Source: Sinorhizobium meliloti 4H41
GTDB taxonomy: Bacteria; Pseudomonadota; Alphaproteobacteria; Rhizobiales; Rhizobiaceae
Direction of reading: 5' to 3'
Assembly (NCBI RefSeq): GCF_000375585.1
Contig: NZ_AQWP01000007.1
Coordinates: forward strand, 62,538 to 126,537
DNA length: 64,000 bases
The notes under the pieces are model-generated. The model ran no database searches. It saw only the letters and a list, made by a program, of their open reading frames with translations, and had not been told where the DNA came from. The first letter of the stretch is position 1. Each line of letters starts with the position of its first letter. This document shows, piece by piece, positions 47,856 to 58,356 of this stretch. A program made the translations under genes and the position numbers.

Positions 47856-49682
47856 TTAAGCCGCGCCGGCCGTCCGCGACTTCTCGAAGCGCTTGCGCTC
47901 GTTCGGATCGAGATGCATCTTGCGGAGCCGGATCGACTTCGGCGTGACCTCGACCAGTTCGTCGTCCTGGATCCATGACAGCGCCCGGTCGAGCGTCATG
48001 CGGATCGGCGGCGTCAGCTTTACCGCCTCGTCCTTGCCGGACGCGCGCATGTTGGTGAGCTTCTTGCCCTTGAGGACGTTGACTTCCAGATCGTTGTCGC
48101 GCGTGTGGATGCCGATGATCATGCCGGCATAGACCTTTTCACCTGCGTCGATGATCATCGGGCCGCGATCTTCAAGGTTGAACATCGCATAGGCCACGGA
48201 TTCGCCGGAGTCGTTCGAGAGCAGAACACCGTTCACCCGGCCGCCGATCTCACCCTTGTAGGGCTGATAGTCGTGGAACAGACGGTTCATGATTGCCGTG
48301 CCGCGCGTATCGGTCAGAAGCTCGGACTGATAGCCGATGAGACCGCGGGTCGGCGCGAAAAACACCAGCCGCACGCGGTTGCCGCCGGACGGACGAAGCT
48401 CGGCCATTTCGGCCTTGCGTTCGGACATTTTCTGGACGACGACGCCCGAATGCTCCTCATCGACGTCGATGACGACCTCTTCGATCGGCTCCAGAAGCTG
48501 CCCGTTCTCATCCTTGTGCATGACCACCCGCGGACGCGAGACGGCGAGCTCGAAGCCCTCGCGGCGCATCGTTTCGATCAGGACCGCGAGCTGCAGTTCG
48601 CCTCGGCCCGACACGTAGAACGAATCCTTCTCGGACGATTCCTCGATCTTCAACGCGACGTTGCCCTCGGCCTCCTTGAACAGACGGTCGCGGATGACGC
48701 GCGAAGTGACCTTGTCGCCTTCGGTGCCGGCAAGCGGAGAATCGTTGACGAGGAAGGACATGGTGACGGTCGGCGGATCGATCGGCTGCGCCTTCAGCGG
48801 CTCGTTGACGGCCGGATCACAGAACGTGTCGGCGACGGTACCCTTGGAGAGGCCGGCGATCGCTACGATGTCGCCCGCATGGGCTTCCTCGATCGGCTGA
48901 CGCTCGATGCCGCGGAATGCAAGAATCTTGGAGATGCGTCCGGATTCGAGCACCTTGCCGTCCTGCCCGAGGACCTTGACCGCCTGGTTCGGCTTGATCG
49001 AACCGGAATGAATGCGCCCGGTGATGATGCGGCCGAGGAAGGGATTGGCTTCCAGAATGGTGCCGATCATCCGGAACGGACCTTCGCCGACGCTCGGCTC
49101 CGGAACGTGATCGAGAACGAGATCGAGGAGCGGTGCCAGGCCCTGATCCTGCGGACCTTCCGGCGCGACGTTCATCCAGCCGTTACGGCCGGAACCGTAG
49201 AGAATCGGGAAATCGAGCTGCTCATCGGTCGCGTCCAGCGCCGCGAAGAGATCGAATACCTCGTTGATGACTTCCTCGTGACGGGCATCGGGACGATCGA
49301 TCTTGTTGATCGCCACGATCGGCCGAAGACCGACCTTGAGCGCCTTGCCCACGACGAATTTCGTCTGCGGCATCGGGCCTTCGGCGGCGTCGACCAGAAC
49401 AATGGCGCCGTCCACCATCGACAGAATGCGCTCGACTTCACCGCCGAAGTCGGCGTGGCCGGGGGTATCGACGATATTGATGCGCGTACCCTTCCACTCG
49501 ACCGAAGTCGCCTTGGCGAGGATGGTGATGCCGCGTTCCTTTTCCAGTTCGTTGGAATCCATCATGCGCTCGGCGACGCGCTGGTTTTCGCGGAAGGAGC
49601 CCGACTGCTTCAGGAGTTCGTCGACGAGCGTGGTTTTCCCATGGTCGACGTGCGCGATGATCGCGATGTTGCGAATGCTCAT
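47856..49682 (-). CDS. typA: GTP-binding translational regulator TypA/BipA
   Basis: Ribosome-associated GTPase needed for stress adaptation, low temperature and, in S. meliloti, for full symbiosis on some hosts. The protein has 608 residues: HVDHGKTT (G1) at 11-18, DTPGHADF (G3), NKIDRPDA (G4), EF-G-like domains and the BipA-specific C-terminus ending [16 protein letters not shown] 49682 was chosen because the family begins [11 protein letters not shown]. It is likely monocistronic. Confidence 0.96.
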   Translation of the reverse strand: MSIRNIAIIAHVDHGKTTLVDELLKQSGSFRENQRVAERMMDSNELEKERGITILAKATSVEWKGTRINIVDTPGHADFGGEVERILSMVDGAIVLVDAAEGPMPQTKFVVGKALKVGLRPIVAINKIDRPDARHEEVINEVFDLFAALDATDEQLDFPILYGSGRNGWMNVAPEGPQDQGLAPLLDLVLDHVPEPSVGEGPFRMIGTILEANPFLGRIITGRIHSGSIKPNQAVKVLGQDGKVLESGRISKILAFRGIERQPIEEAHAGDIVAIAGLSKGTVADTFCDPAVNEPLKAQPIDPPTVTMSFLVNDSPLAGTEGDKVTSRVIRDRLFKEAEGNVALKIEESSEKDSFYVSGRGELQLAVLIETMRREGFELAVSRPRVVMHKDENGQLLEPIEEVVIDVDEEHSGVVVQKMSERKAEMAELRPSGGNRVRLVFFAPTRGLIGYQSELLTDTRGTAIMNRLFHDYQPYKGEIGGRVNGVLLSNDSGESVAYAMFNLEDRGPMIIDAGEKVYAGMIIGIHTRDNDLEVNVLKGKKLTNMRASGKDEAVKLTPPIRMTLDRALSWIQDDELVEVTPKSIRLRKMHLDPNERKRFEKSRTAGAA

Positions 49683-49817
49683 TTTTTGTCTCGGAAAGTT
49701 CGTGGGCACGCGCGACGAGGCAGGTACCGCTTTTCAGTTGCCGCGCTCATACAGGTTTTTTCCCGGAAGCGAAAGGGGGCCGGCGCGCAGGGCTGACCTG
49801 CGTGAAGCGCCGCCGGC

Positions 49818-51380
49818 TCAAACGGACACCGCCGGATCGAGGATTACCCGCCAGAGTTCCCGATCCTGCCGGTCCATCAGCCGCACCGTCATCTGCCGCG
49901 TCTGGCCGCTGATATCGACGATGCCGAAGAATTGCAGGCCCGCCGACGGCGGCAGGTTGCTGTCGATTCCTCCGCCCGACGCCTTGATGAAGCGAACCTC
50001 GGGGCCGAAGGTCATGTCGAGCTCCTTCGGTCCGTAGGTGCCGGAATGAAGCGGCCCGGAGACGAACTCCCAGAACGGCGAGAAGTCCTTGAAGGCGGCC
50101 CGCGAGGGATCGTAGTGATGCGCCGCCGTGTAATGCACGTCCGCCGTCAGCCAGACGATGTTCTCGATCGCGTTGTCGCGGACGAAGCGCAGGAGATCCG
50201 CAAATTCCGTCTCGCGCCCCTTCGGCGCGCCATTGTCGCCATCGGCGATGGCATCCGATCCGCGCCTTGCCGAATAGTCGTCCCAGACGATGAGGCCGAT
50301 CGGCATGTCGCAGGCGATCACCTTCCAGGTGGCGCTGGACGCCGCAAGCTCGCGCTTCAGCCAGTCCGCCTGCCGCCAGCCGAAGAGGTCGCCACCCCCC
50401 TCGCCCTGGTTGGGGCCGCGATAGGAGCGCAGATCGACGAAGAAGACGTCGAGCAGCGGACCATAGGCGATCTTGCGGAAGATGCGGCCGGGCTCCGTCG
50501 GAAGCGTGCGGATCGCCGTCATCTCGTGGAAGGCGCGGGCCGCGCGGGCGGCATAGACGGCGACATCCTTCTCCGGATAGCGCGGATCGTCGCTGAGATC
50601 GGTCGAGGCCGACCAGTTGTTCAGGACCTCGTGGTCGTCCCACTGATAGAAGGTGGGACATTCGGCATGGAGCCTCCGCACATGCTCGTCGAGCAGGTTG
50701 TACTTCCACTGGCCGCGATATTCCTCGAGCGTGCGCGCGACGTCGCGCTTCTCGGGCGTGACGATCCGGTTCTTCCACATGCCGCCATCGCGCAGCCTGA
50801 TCTCGTCGGGGATGGGGTTGTCGGCATAGATCGTGTCGCCGGAATGAATGAAGAAATCCGGCTCGTGCAGCCGCATGGTCGAATAGGTCTTCATGCCGAT
50901 CTCGTCGATGCCCCAACCCTGCCCCGCCGTGTCGCCGGACCAGACGAAGCGCACGGAGCGGCGCCGCAAGGGAGCCGTCCGGAAGCGCCCGACGACCGGT
51001 TCGGAGACGCGATTGGCGTCGTAGAGATCGGTCGCGACGAAGCGATAGAAAATGTCCTGGTCCGGCAGCAGCTTGTCGAGCCGGCACTTGACGGCGCAGT
51101 CCGTCAGCGGCGTCGCATCGATATCGGCAAGCCTGACGGCATTCGAAAAGCTCTCGGTGGTCGAATATTCGACGGAAACGCGCGCCGGCCGATCGACCCG
51201 CGTCCAGATCATCCCCGAGCCCGTATCGACATCGCCGGACTGCACCCCATGGGCGAATTCCGGCCGCCCGTAGCCGCGCGCATAGAATGGCGTGGCGAGA
51301 CCGGAAGAAGCGACAAGACCGGCGGCGCCGGCAGAGAAGAGGAAAGAACGCCTGGTGAGGGTGTTTCGAAGAGCGGCCAA
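49818..51380 (-). CDS. phoD: Alkaline phosphatase D family protein, Tat-exported
   Basis: The 520-residue protein has a Tat signal ([20 protein letters not shown]). The PhoD N-terminal domain is followed by the metallophosphatase core with [38 protein letters not shown] and [17 protein letters not shown], the metal ligand motifs of this calcium/iron-dependent enzyme. It hydrolyses phosphomonoesters or diesters in the periplasm. No pho box was recognised upstream. It is flanked on its 5' side by repeat cluster B. Confidence 0.93.
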   Translation of the reverse strand: MAALRNTLTRRSFLFSAGAAGLVASSGLATPFYARGYGRPEFAHGVQSGDVDTGSGMIWTRVDRPARVSVEYSTTESFSNAVRLADIDATPLTDCAVKCRLDKLLPDQDIFYRFVATDLYDANRVSEPVVGRFRTAPLRRRSVRFVWSGDTAGQGWGIDEIGMKTYSTMRLHEPDFFIHSGDTIYADNPIPDEIRLRDGGMWKNRIVTPEKRDVARTLEEYRGQWKYNLLDEHVRRLHAECPTFYQWDDHEVLNNWSASTDLSDDPRYPEKDVAVYAARAARAFHEMTAIRTLPTEPGRIFRKIAYGPLLDVFFVDLRSYRGPNQGEGGGDLFGWRQADWLKRELAASSATWKVIACDMPIGLIVWDDYSARRGSDAIADGDNGAPKGRETEFADLLRFVRDNAIENIVWLTADVHYTAAHHYDPSRAAFKDFSPFWEFVSGPLHSGTYGPKELDMTFGPEVRFIKASGGGIDSNLPPSAGLQFFGIVDISGQTRQMTVRLMDRQDRELWRVILDPAVSV

Positions 51381-51509
51381 TCCCTGCCTCCGGTTCCGTT
51401 TCGCGAATCGTCGGTTCTCGCGAGCGGACCATTGGCCAGCCGGATGTCAGCGGCTTTACAGACGGATGAAACTATTCGGACTGTTTGGCGACAGTTCTGT
51501 GAAACGGGC

Positions 51510-51890
51510 GCGGGCCACCCGCCGCCGCTTGTTCGATTTCCTCATTCCTGTGCTTGTCACAGGAATCCAGCCAGACCAAGTCCTTGGGCTGAAAGAGCTC
51601 TTCCCGCGCCGCAGACGCGGCGCTGCTTGCATCTCTGTGACAAGCACAGAGATGCGGAAGAAGGAGAGATTTCAGTCCTCCGATACCTTCTTAAGGCCTG
51701 TTGAGATTCGGGCCACGCGCCGCCGCTTGTTTGATTTCCTCATTCCTGTGCTCGTCACAGGAATCCAGCCAGACCAAGTCCTTGGGCTGAAAGAGCTCTT
51801 CCCGGGCCGCAGACGCGGCGCTGCTTTCATCTTTTACAAGCAGAGAGATGACGAAGGAGGAGAGATTGCAGTCCTCCGAAATGAATCTCA
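51510..51890 (+). repeat. Two tandem 198-bp repeat units, cluster B (inverse of cluster A)
   Basis: GCCGCCGCTTGTT starts at 51521 and again at 51719, a 198-bp period. Segments such as CCAGACCAAGTCCTTGGGCT are identical to the complement of cluster A. The second palindrome of the last unit is decayed (ATCTTTTACAAGCAGAGAGA). This fills almost all of the 525-bp gene-free stretch between phoD and the KTSC gene. Confidence 0.8.
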
Positions 51891-51905
51891 GTAATGAAAC
51901 AGGCC

Positions 51906-52127
51906 CTAATGCAGGAACCCGTAGTGATGGCGTATGTGCTGGTTGAAATAGTTGCCGGCGGAATCCGTATGCAACAGTTCCTCGTAAACCTCTTCCGGAA
52001 CGTCGAGGTAGTGATAGGGCCTGCGGTTGCCGAGAAACCAGACGCTCAACGTCCGGCGCGGCGCATCGTATCTGACCTCGTGGATGGCGGAGGAGTCGAG
52101 GATTGCGGAGGATCGTAGAATTCGCAT
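51906..52127 (-). CDS. KTSC domain protein
   Basis: The 73-residue protein is a single KTSC domain: SSAILDSSAIHEVRYDAPRR, TLSVWFLGNRRPYHYLDVPE and FNQHIRHHY. The domain is named after the Lys-tRNA synthetase C-terminal-associated sequence. Function unknown. It begins just before the amidase gene, divergent, and ends 16 bp from repeat cluster B. Confidence 0.82.
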   Translation of the reverse strand: MRILRSSAILDSSAIHEVRYDAPRRTLSVWFLGNRRPYHYLDVPEEVYEELLHTDSAGNYFNQHIRHHYGFLH

Positions 52128-52268
52128 CGGCGTCTTCCCGATTGCTTGTCGCTATCGCCCCCTATTGTACATCAATCGTGCGATCCTTTAAATATTGGAG
52201 CGCTTCCAAGGACTTCCATCCGGACTTGGGCCGCAATTCACGAGGTTCCTTCCTTGCCCCCGTCAGAT

Positions 52269-53561
52269 ATGCCGTCCCGCGACCGAATCGAAGCCGTTCT
52301 CGCCCGACTTGACGGGCGGCGGAACGATGAACGCGTTTTTGTAAAGCTCTATCGGGAGCGAGCCCGCGCGGAAGCGGACGCTGCCGACGGGAGGCGGCGC
52401 GAGGGCACGAGCCTCGGGCCCCTCGACGGGCGGATCGTCTCCATCAAGGACCTCTTCGACATCGCCGGCGAGCCGACGCTTGCGGGCTCCATCATCCGCC
52501 GCGCGGCGCCTCCGGCAACAGCGGACGCGGCGATCGTCCGGCGCCTGCGCGCGGCCGGCGCCGTCATCATCGGCAAGTCTCACATGACGGAATTCGCCTT
52601 TACCGCCGTCGGCCTCAATCCGCATTACCCGGTGCCCGGCAACGCCGTCGACCCGAGCCTCATTCCCGGCGGTTCCTCCTCGGGTGCCGCTGTCTCGGCG
52701 GCGGAGGGCACGAGCGAGATCGCCATCGGCTCCGACAGCGGCGGCTCGGTGCGCATTCCGGCCGCCCTGCAGGGCCTGGTCGGCTTCAAGCCCACCGCCG
52801 GCCGCGTATCTCTGGAGGGCGCCTTTCCCCTGTCCCCCAGCCTCGATTCGATCGGCCCGCTTGCGCGCACGGTCGCCGATTGCGCGGCCGCCGACGCGGT
52901 CATGGCCGGCGAGACGCCGAGATCGCTCGAACCCGTACCGCTCGCCGGCCTGAAGCTCGGCATCCCCGAAGGCGCCCTTCTCGAAGGGCTTGCGCCGGAG
53001 ATTGCGGCGGCTTTCGAAAGGAGCCTGCAGGCACTCTCCCGTGCGGGTGCGAAACTCGCCGCATGCAGGATCGACGATCTCCTTGCCCGCTTCGCCGAGG
53101 CAACCGCGATCGGCTCGCTCGCCGGCCTCGAGGCAAGCCGTGTGCACGCGGGCTGGCTCCTGAACGACAATGCGCCGGTCGACATCCGCGTAAAATCCAC
53201 ATTGCGCCGCCGCCTCACGGTCCCCGACGCCGCGATCCAGGACCTGCTGCGGACGCGGCAAGAGCTCATGCGCGCCATGGACGAGCGGCTGGCACCCTTC
53301 GATCTTACGCTGCTGCCGACCACACCCATCCCCGCCGTCAGCATCGCCTCGGTCGAAGAGGACAGGAGGGAATACCGCCGCGTGGAGGACCTGCTGCTGC
53401 GCAACACTCAGGTTGCCAACCAGTTCGACCTGACCGCAATAACCCTGCCGATGGCGGGCTCGAGCCGGCCGGCAGGGCTGATGCTGATGGGCCGGCACGG
53501 CGCGGACGCGATGCTGCTTGGCGCTGCGGCCGCAATGGAGGGTCTGCTCCAGAACGGGTGA
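52269..53561 (+). CDS. Amidase signature family protein
   Basis: The 430-residue hydrolase has the Ser-cisSer-Lys triad: K60 (SIKDLFDIAG), the cis-Ser in PGGSSSGA (136-138) and the nucleophile Ser160 in GSDSGGSVRIPA. There is no GatA-like C-terminal extension and no gatB/C neighbour, so it is a stand-alone amidase, not a tRNA amidotransferase subunit. Substrate unknown. ATG 52269 (MPSRDRIEAVLARL) was chosen; the frame opens further upstream to 52146 without similarity. Confidence 0.9.
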   Translation: MPSRDRIEAVLARLDGRRNDERVFVKLYRERARAEADAADGRRREGTSLGPLDGRIVSIKDLFDIAGEPTLAGSIIRRAAPPATADAAIVRRLRAAGAVIIGKSHMTEFAFTAVGLNPHYPVPGNAVDPSLIPGGSSSGAAVSAAEGTSEIAIGSDSGGSVRIPAALQGLVGFKPTAGRVSLEGAFPLSPSLDSIGPLARTVADCAAADAVMAGETPRSLEPVPLAGLKLGIPEGALLEGLAPEIAAAFERSLQALSRAGAKLAACRIDDLLARFAEATAIGSLAGLEASRVHAGWLLNDNAPVDIRVKSTLRRRLTVPDAAIQDLLRTRQELMRAMDERLAPFDLTLLPTTPIPAVSIASVEEDRREYRRVEDLLLRNTQVANQFDLTAITLPMAGSSRPAGLMLMGRHGADAMLLGAAAAMEGLLQNG

Positions 53562-53621
53562 ACGGCTTCGCTTTCCCCTCGCGCGGGATGGCCGTTCGCG
53601 TGCAGGCTTACCGGCGATGCC

Positions 53622-53783
53622 TCAATGCATCGACCGGCTCGACCATTCCTCATTGAGAATCCGAAATGCGTCTTCGAGCGCGGCGACCAGCACGTCGGTC
53701 AGCTCGCCGCCATCATTATTCATGAGGTACAGCGCCACGGTCGCATCCTGCGGGTCGCCGTAGCGCTCAACATCGTCAGACAT
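53622..53783 (-). CDS. Small acidic conserved hypothetical protein
   Basis: 53 residues, rich in Asp/Glu, no cysteines, ending ALEDAFRILNEEWSSRSMH. A GGAAGGA Shine-Dalgarno 8 nt before ATG 53783 and the ordered composition support it as a real gene. It lies convergent to the amidase. No function is proposed. Confidence 0.5.
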   Translation of the reverse strand: MSDDVERYGDPQDATVALYLMNNDGGELTDVLVAALEDAFRILNEEWSSRSMH

Positions 53784-53936
53784 CGAATCGTCCTTCCTTC
53801 GCCGCATTCATTACGGCTGTCGGGCGACGTTAGAAAGGCTGACTTGTGCAGAACTGGAGCGGGACCGGCTTTCAAACCGAGGTTCAGCGGACACCGGATA
53901 TTCGCTCGCCCCCATTCTGCCGGCGCTGGAGCGCTT

Positions 53937-54026
53937 CCAGGAAAGTGTGTAACGGTTTTCCGTCCGAAACTGCGTTGTATCCGTTAGAGAATTTCAGTGT
54001 TTCTATGAAACGGTGAAATGCTCTAG
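53937..54026 (+). repeat. Short rhizobial repeat with 3' hairpin
   Basis: It starts CAGGAAAGTGTGTAACGGTT and ends with a long imperfect stem (AGAGAATTTCAGTGTTTC against GAAACGGTGAAATGCTCT, 16 of 18 pairs, 3-nt loop at about 54004). The opening resembles the fragment at 45633 and the abundant AAAGTGTG-CGGTTTTC repeat of rhizobia. The 274-bp gap around it holds nothing else. Confidence 0.6.
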
Positions 54027-54057
54027 ACCGCCCGGGAGAGTCACAAGCGGAGCCAAG

Positions 54058-54561
54058 ATGGCGAAGAAAACCAAAGGCGACGACGCCCCCAACCTGCACC
54101 GCCTCAAGGCCGAATTTCCGGAAATCCACGCCGCGCTTGCCACCGGCAAAATCCCGTCGCTGCGCCAGGCGCTGGTCCTCGCCGGCCTGAAGCCGGAGCG
54201 CAGCCGTCTAGAGAAGCTCAAGAACTCCTGGGCGAAGGCAAGCGATGCCGAACGTGCAAGCTTTCTCGCCTGGCTCGTCTCCAAAGGCGCGCTGCCCGCG
54301 CCCGCCGCCGCCCCGCTGGAAGCCGGCCCGCAGCCCGCCGGAACCCCGATCGCCAGCGGCCGCTACCTGCTTCCCTCAGCAATCGCCGAGATCAGAACGA
54401 TAATGGCCCGGCGCGGGCTGAAACCTGACGACGTGATGGCCGAACTGGGCTTCCCACCCGACGGCCGCCCGCTTGCCCGGGCGCTGACGCGCAACGCCAG
54501 TTTGAGGCTGTCGGTAATCGCGGGATTGGAGGCGTGGCTCAGCAGGAATGCGGGGGAGTGA
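54058..54561 (+). CDS. Hypothetical protein with two helix-turn-helix-like parts
   Basis: 167 residues. A helical N-terminal part (about 13-78: LKAEFPEIHAALATGKIPSL, RQALVLAGLKPERSRLEKLK) and a C-terminal part (about 100-162: IAEIRTIMARRGLKPDDVMA, ELGF...) are joined by an Ala/Pro-rich linker (GALPAPAAAPLEAGPQPAG). Each part looks like a small HTH-type DNA-binding unit, but I do not recognise the family. ATG 54058 was chosen. The repeat at 53937-54026 ends 32 bp upstream. Role unknown; a nucleoid or regulatory protein is one guess. Confidence 0.68.
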   Translation: MAKKTKGDDAPNLHRLKAEFPEIHAALATGKIPSLRQALVLAGLKPERSRLEKLKNSWAKASDAERASFLAWLVSKGALPAPAAAPLEAGPQPAGTPIASGRYLLPSAIAEIRTIMARRGLKPDDVMAELGFPPDGRPLARALTRNASLRLSVIAGLEAWLSRNAGE

Positions 54562-54754
54562 TGCTGAGGGGATGGATGAGGGCGCTTCGATGTTTGTGCT
54601 CACAGAATCAGACCGGGTTGAGATCCGCCTCTCGGGCTTGGTGAAGCCTACGACGGATGCAAAACCGGTGCGCAATTTCACCCCGCCTCATAAGATCGAG
54701 CGTGCCGGGAGCTATGGCAACGATGAAAAATTCGGAAATACGCAGTAAGGCATC

Positions 54755-54844
54755 TGGCGGAGAGGGGGGGATTCGAACCCCCGATGGGCTTGCACCCATG
54801 CCGCATTTCGAGTGCGGTGCATTCAACCACTCTGCCACCTCTCC
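54755..54844 (-). tRNA. tRNA-Ser (anticodon CGA)
   Basis: A 90-nt class II tRNA on the reverse strand: acceptor GGAGAGG/CCTCTCC, anticodon loop CTCGAAA (CGA, reads UCG), a long variable arm, the T-loop GTTCGAATC and an encoded 3' CCA. Confidence 0.95.
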
Positions 54845-54879
54845 GCGGGGCCGGTTGGCGCTTGTTCAGCGCGGCCGGT

Positions 54880-54908
54880 TCATAGCGGCAGTTTCTGCCG
54901 CTGGCAAG
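54880..54908 (-). promoter_or_regulatory. Promoter of tRNA-Ser
   Basis: On the reverse strand CTTGCC, 17 bp, then CTATGA, close to the rhizobial sigma-70 consensus CTTGAC-N17-CTATAT, with the -10 box 35 bp before the tRNA. The 17-bp spacer forms part of an 8-bp hairpin. Confidence 0.5.
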
Positions 54909-54948
54909 GGCTTGCGAGAAGAATATCTGCGATATGGTGGCTTTCGCC

Positions 54949-54977
54949 TTGACAAGCAAGGGCCGTTCCCGTAATCC
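54949..54977 (+). promoter_or_regulatory. Promoter of rplU-rpmA
   Basis: A consensus -35 TTGACA, 17 bp and a -10 TAATCC, 168 bp before the rplU start. It is divergent from the tRNA promoter. The leader of about 160 nt is long for a simple ribosomal protein mRNA. Confidence 0.55.
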
Positions 54978-55144
54978 GCGCCATGAGTTGGTGTGGGCTT
55001 AGCCCGTGCCGCGCCGGGTAAGTGTTGTGCCCGTTCACTGGCGAAGGTCGAGGATTTCCCAGACGCTTCGCTCCATGTAGCGACTGACAAAAAGACGGCC
55101 TTGTCTTCGGGCAAAGAGCCGGACCGAACATGAAAGGACAAAAT

Positions 55145-55516
55145 ATGTTCGCAGTCATCAAGACCGGCGGTAAGCAGTACCGCGTGGCGGCCAATGACGT
55201 CATTACCATCGAAAAGCTGGAAGGCGTTGCTGGCGACAAGATCGAATTCACCGAGATCCTGATGGTCGGCGTCGGCGCCGATGCCACCATCGGTGCTCCG
55301 TTTGTCGAAGGTGCCGTCGTCAGCGCCGAAGTCGTGGATCAGGGCCGCGCCAAGAAGGTCATCGCCTTCAAGAAGCGCCGCCGCCAGAACTCCAAGCGCT
55401 CGCGCGGCCATCGCCAGCATCAGACGATCGTCCGCATCCTGGACATCGCTGCCGCCGGCGGCAAGGCGAAGAAGGCTTCGAAGAAGACCGAAGCCGCCGC
55501 TGAAGCTGCAAACTGA
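55145..55516 (+). CDS. rplU: 50S ribosomal protein L21
   Basis: The 123-residue protein opens [20 protein letters not shown], the family start, with [20 protein letters not shown] as the rRNA-binding block and a Lys/Ala-rich tail ([17 protein letters not shown]) typical of alphaproteobacteria. ATG 55145 has AAAGGA just upstream. It is cotranscribed with rpmA (33 bp). Confidence 0.97.
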   Translation: MFAVIKTGGKQYRVAANDVITIEKLEGVAGDKIEFTEILMVGVGADATIGAPFVEGAVVSAEVVDQGRAKKVIAFKKRRRQNSKRSRGHRQHQTIVRILDIAAAGGKAKKASKKTEAAAEAAN

Positions 55517-55549
55517 GTTCCGGGATCGAAGGTTTAAAGGAGAACACCA

Positions 55550-55819
55550 ATGGCACACAAGAAAGCTGGCGGTTCGTCGCGTAACGGTCGCGATTCCGAG
55601 TCCAAGCGCCTTGGCGTGAAGAAGTTCGGCGGCGAAGCCGTCATTCCAGGCAACATCATCGTGCGCCAGCGCGGCACGAAGTGGCATGCCGGCGTCAATG
55701 TAGGCCTCGGCAAGGACCATACGATTTTTGCGCTTACGACGGGCAACGTGGACTTCCGCAAGAAGGCCAACGGCCGAGTCTACGTGTCTGTAATGCCGAA
55801 AGCCGAAGCAGCGGAATAA
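55550..55819 (+). CDS. rpmA: 50S ribosomal protein L27
   Basis: The 89-residue protein starts [20 protein letters not shown], whose N-terminal tail reaches the peptidyl-transferase centre, followed by [19 protein letters not shown]. No cleavable Firmicutes-type N-terminal extension. It is closed by a terminator 77 bp downstream. Confidence 0.97.
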   Translation: MAHKKAGGSSRNGRDSESKRLGVKKFGGEAVIPGNIIVRQRGTKWHAGVNVGLGKDHTIFALTTGNVDFRKKANGRVYVSVMPKAEAAE

Positions 55820-55896
55820 GCCGGTAGCGCTCTAAAACAGCCGGCGTCTCATCGACCCGGCTGACGCACCGCAAGGTTCCAAAGCCAGACTTCAAA

Positions 55897-55928
55897 GGGG
55901 AGATGGGGCGATACCCAACTCCCCTTTT
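55897..55928 (+). terminator. Rho-independent terminator of rplU-rpmA
   Basis: GGGGAG-A-TGGG pairs with CCCA-A-CTCCCC (one internal mismatch), followed by TTTT. Confidence 0.75.
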
Positions 55929-55949
55929 CGCATGTCTGGAGGAAGAACC

Positions 55950-56582
55950 ATGCAAACCGAGCTCGTCAGGGAAGACCAATCCCGGTCTCCCGAACAAAGG
56001 CTGAGGCCTCAGCGGTCAAGGACCGATTGCCCGATATTGTTATCGCCCAGGCTCGTTTTGCGCGCGCCCCATGAAGACGATATCGACGCCCTTGCCCATC
56101 TTGCCAACAATGCCAACATCGCCAACATGGTCTCGCGCATGCCGCACCCCTATACGACGGCGGATGCGGCCGATTTCGTGCGACGCGCAAAAGCCGGCAC
56201 GATTGGCAAGTGCGTCTACGCGATCACGAAAGCGGACAATGGCGCATTCCTCGGCTGCTGCGGTGTCGAGCCGCACGCCGACGAAAAAACCGTCGAGCTC
56301 GGCTATTGGCTCGGCGAGCCCTACTGGAACCAGGGCTATGCGACCGAGGCGGCACAGACTCTGACCGACATGGCCTTCCGCACCCGCGACATCGACCAGA
56401 TCGATGCGCGCTGCCGGGTCATGAACATCGCGTCGCGCCGGGTCATCCAGAAGTGCGGCTTCCAGTTCCAGGGTTCCGGCATGGTCGGCAGCCTGGCGCT
56501 CGGCGGCATGGTCCCGGTCGAATGGTACAGGCTCGACCGCAAGACCTGGGTCTCGTTGAGAAGCTGGGGAGGTGTCCGATGA
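55950..56582 (+). CDS. GNAT acetyltransferase (RimJ/RimL-like), first of pair
   Basis: 210 residues, starting 22 bp after the rpmA terminator with a GGAGGA Shine-Dalgarno. The RimJ/L type shows LVLRAPHEDDIDALAHLANN, ELGYWLGEPYWNQGYATEAA with the acetyl-CoA motif and the C-terminal NIASRRVIQKCGF. The substrate may be a ribosomal N-terminus or an amino acid; unknown. It overlaps the next GNAT gene by ATGA, so the two are coupled paralogues. Confidence 0.9.
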   Translation: MQTELVREDQSRSPEQRLRPQRSRTDCPILLSPRLVLRAPHEDDIDALAHLANNANIANMVSRMPHPYTTADAADFVRRAKAGTIGKCVYAITKADNGAFLGCCGVEPHADEKTVELGYWLGEPYWNQGYATEAAQTLTDMAFRTRDIDQIDARCRVMNIASRRVIQKCGFQFQGSGMVGSLALGGMVPVEWYRLDRKTWVSLRSWGGVR

Positions 56583-57166
56583 ACGCCCTGGTCACAGAGC
56601 GCGCCCGGGCGGTCGCCCGTCCCGGCCCCGGCCCGGCGCCGGTCATCGAAACGGAACGGCTGCGGCTGCGGCCGCACCGGCTTTCCGATGCGGCGGCGAT
56701 CGCCGACTCGCTCGGGGATTTCCAGGTCGCGCGGATGCTTTCGCGCGTTCCGGCGCCTTACCACCACCAGGATGCGCTCGACTGGCTCAACCGCCAGACG
56801 GCCGATGTGCTGTCGGACTGGACGCTCGCCATCACCACCCCGGGCGACGACGTTCATATCGGCTGCATCGGCATCGAGCTCCGGCACGGCCAATGGCATG
56901 TCGGCTACTGGCTGAACCGGTTCTACTGGGGCAAGGGGCTGGCGAGCGAGGCGGCCCATGCGGCGGTCGAGCGCTTCTTCCGCCGTATGCCGGAAACGGT
57001 GCTGCATTCGGGCGTCTTCGCCGACAACCCGGCCTCGCTCAAGGTGCAGGAAAAGCTGGGGTTCCGGATCACCGGCTGCAGCCAGATCTATGCGCTCGCC
57101 CGCAATGCGATGGTCGCGCATATCGAAACCCGGCTTGCGGCCGAGGACCTGCGCCGGCCGGACTGA
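56579..57166 (+). CDS. GNAT acetyltransferase (RimJ/RimL-like), second of pair
   Basis: The 195-residue paralogue of the preceding gene has LRLRPHRLSDAAAIADSLGD, VGYWLNRFYWGKGLASEAAH and NPASLKVQEKLGFRI. The Shine-Dalgarno GGAGG lies inside the previous gene, whose stop overlaps the ATG (ATGA). Both are followed by a terminator at 57177, so the pair forms its own transcription unit between rpmA and obgE. Confidence 0.9.
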   Translation: MNALVTERARAVARPGPGPAPVIETERLRLRPHRLSDAAAIADSLGDFQVARMLSRVPAPYHHQDALDWLNRQTADVLSDWTLAITTPGDDVHIGCIGIELRHGQWHVGYWLNRFYWGKGLASEAAHAAVERFFRRMPETVLHSGVFADNPASLKVQEKLGFRITGCSQIYALARNAMVAHIETRLAAEDLRRPD

Positions 57167-57176
57167 ACGGATAGGA

Positions 57177-57210
57177 AACCCCGCCGGTACAGCTCCTGGC
57201 GGGGTTCTTC
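57177..57210 (+). terminator. Terminator after the GNAT pair
   Basis: AACCCCGCC/GGCGGGGTT, a perfect 9-bp stem with a loop of about 12 nt, followed by CTTC. The short T-run makes it weaker than those at 1669 and 45717. Confidence 0.6.
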
Positions 57211-57220
57211 ATGTCGATAA

Positions 57221-58354
<1,134 letters not shown>

Positions 58355-58356
58355 GC

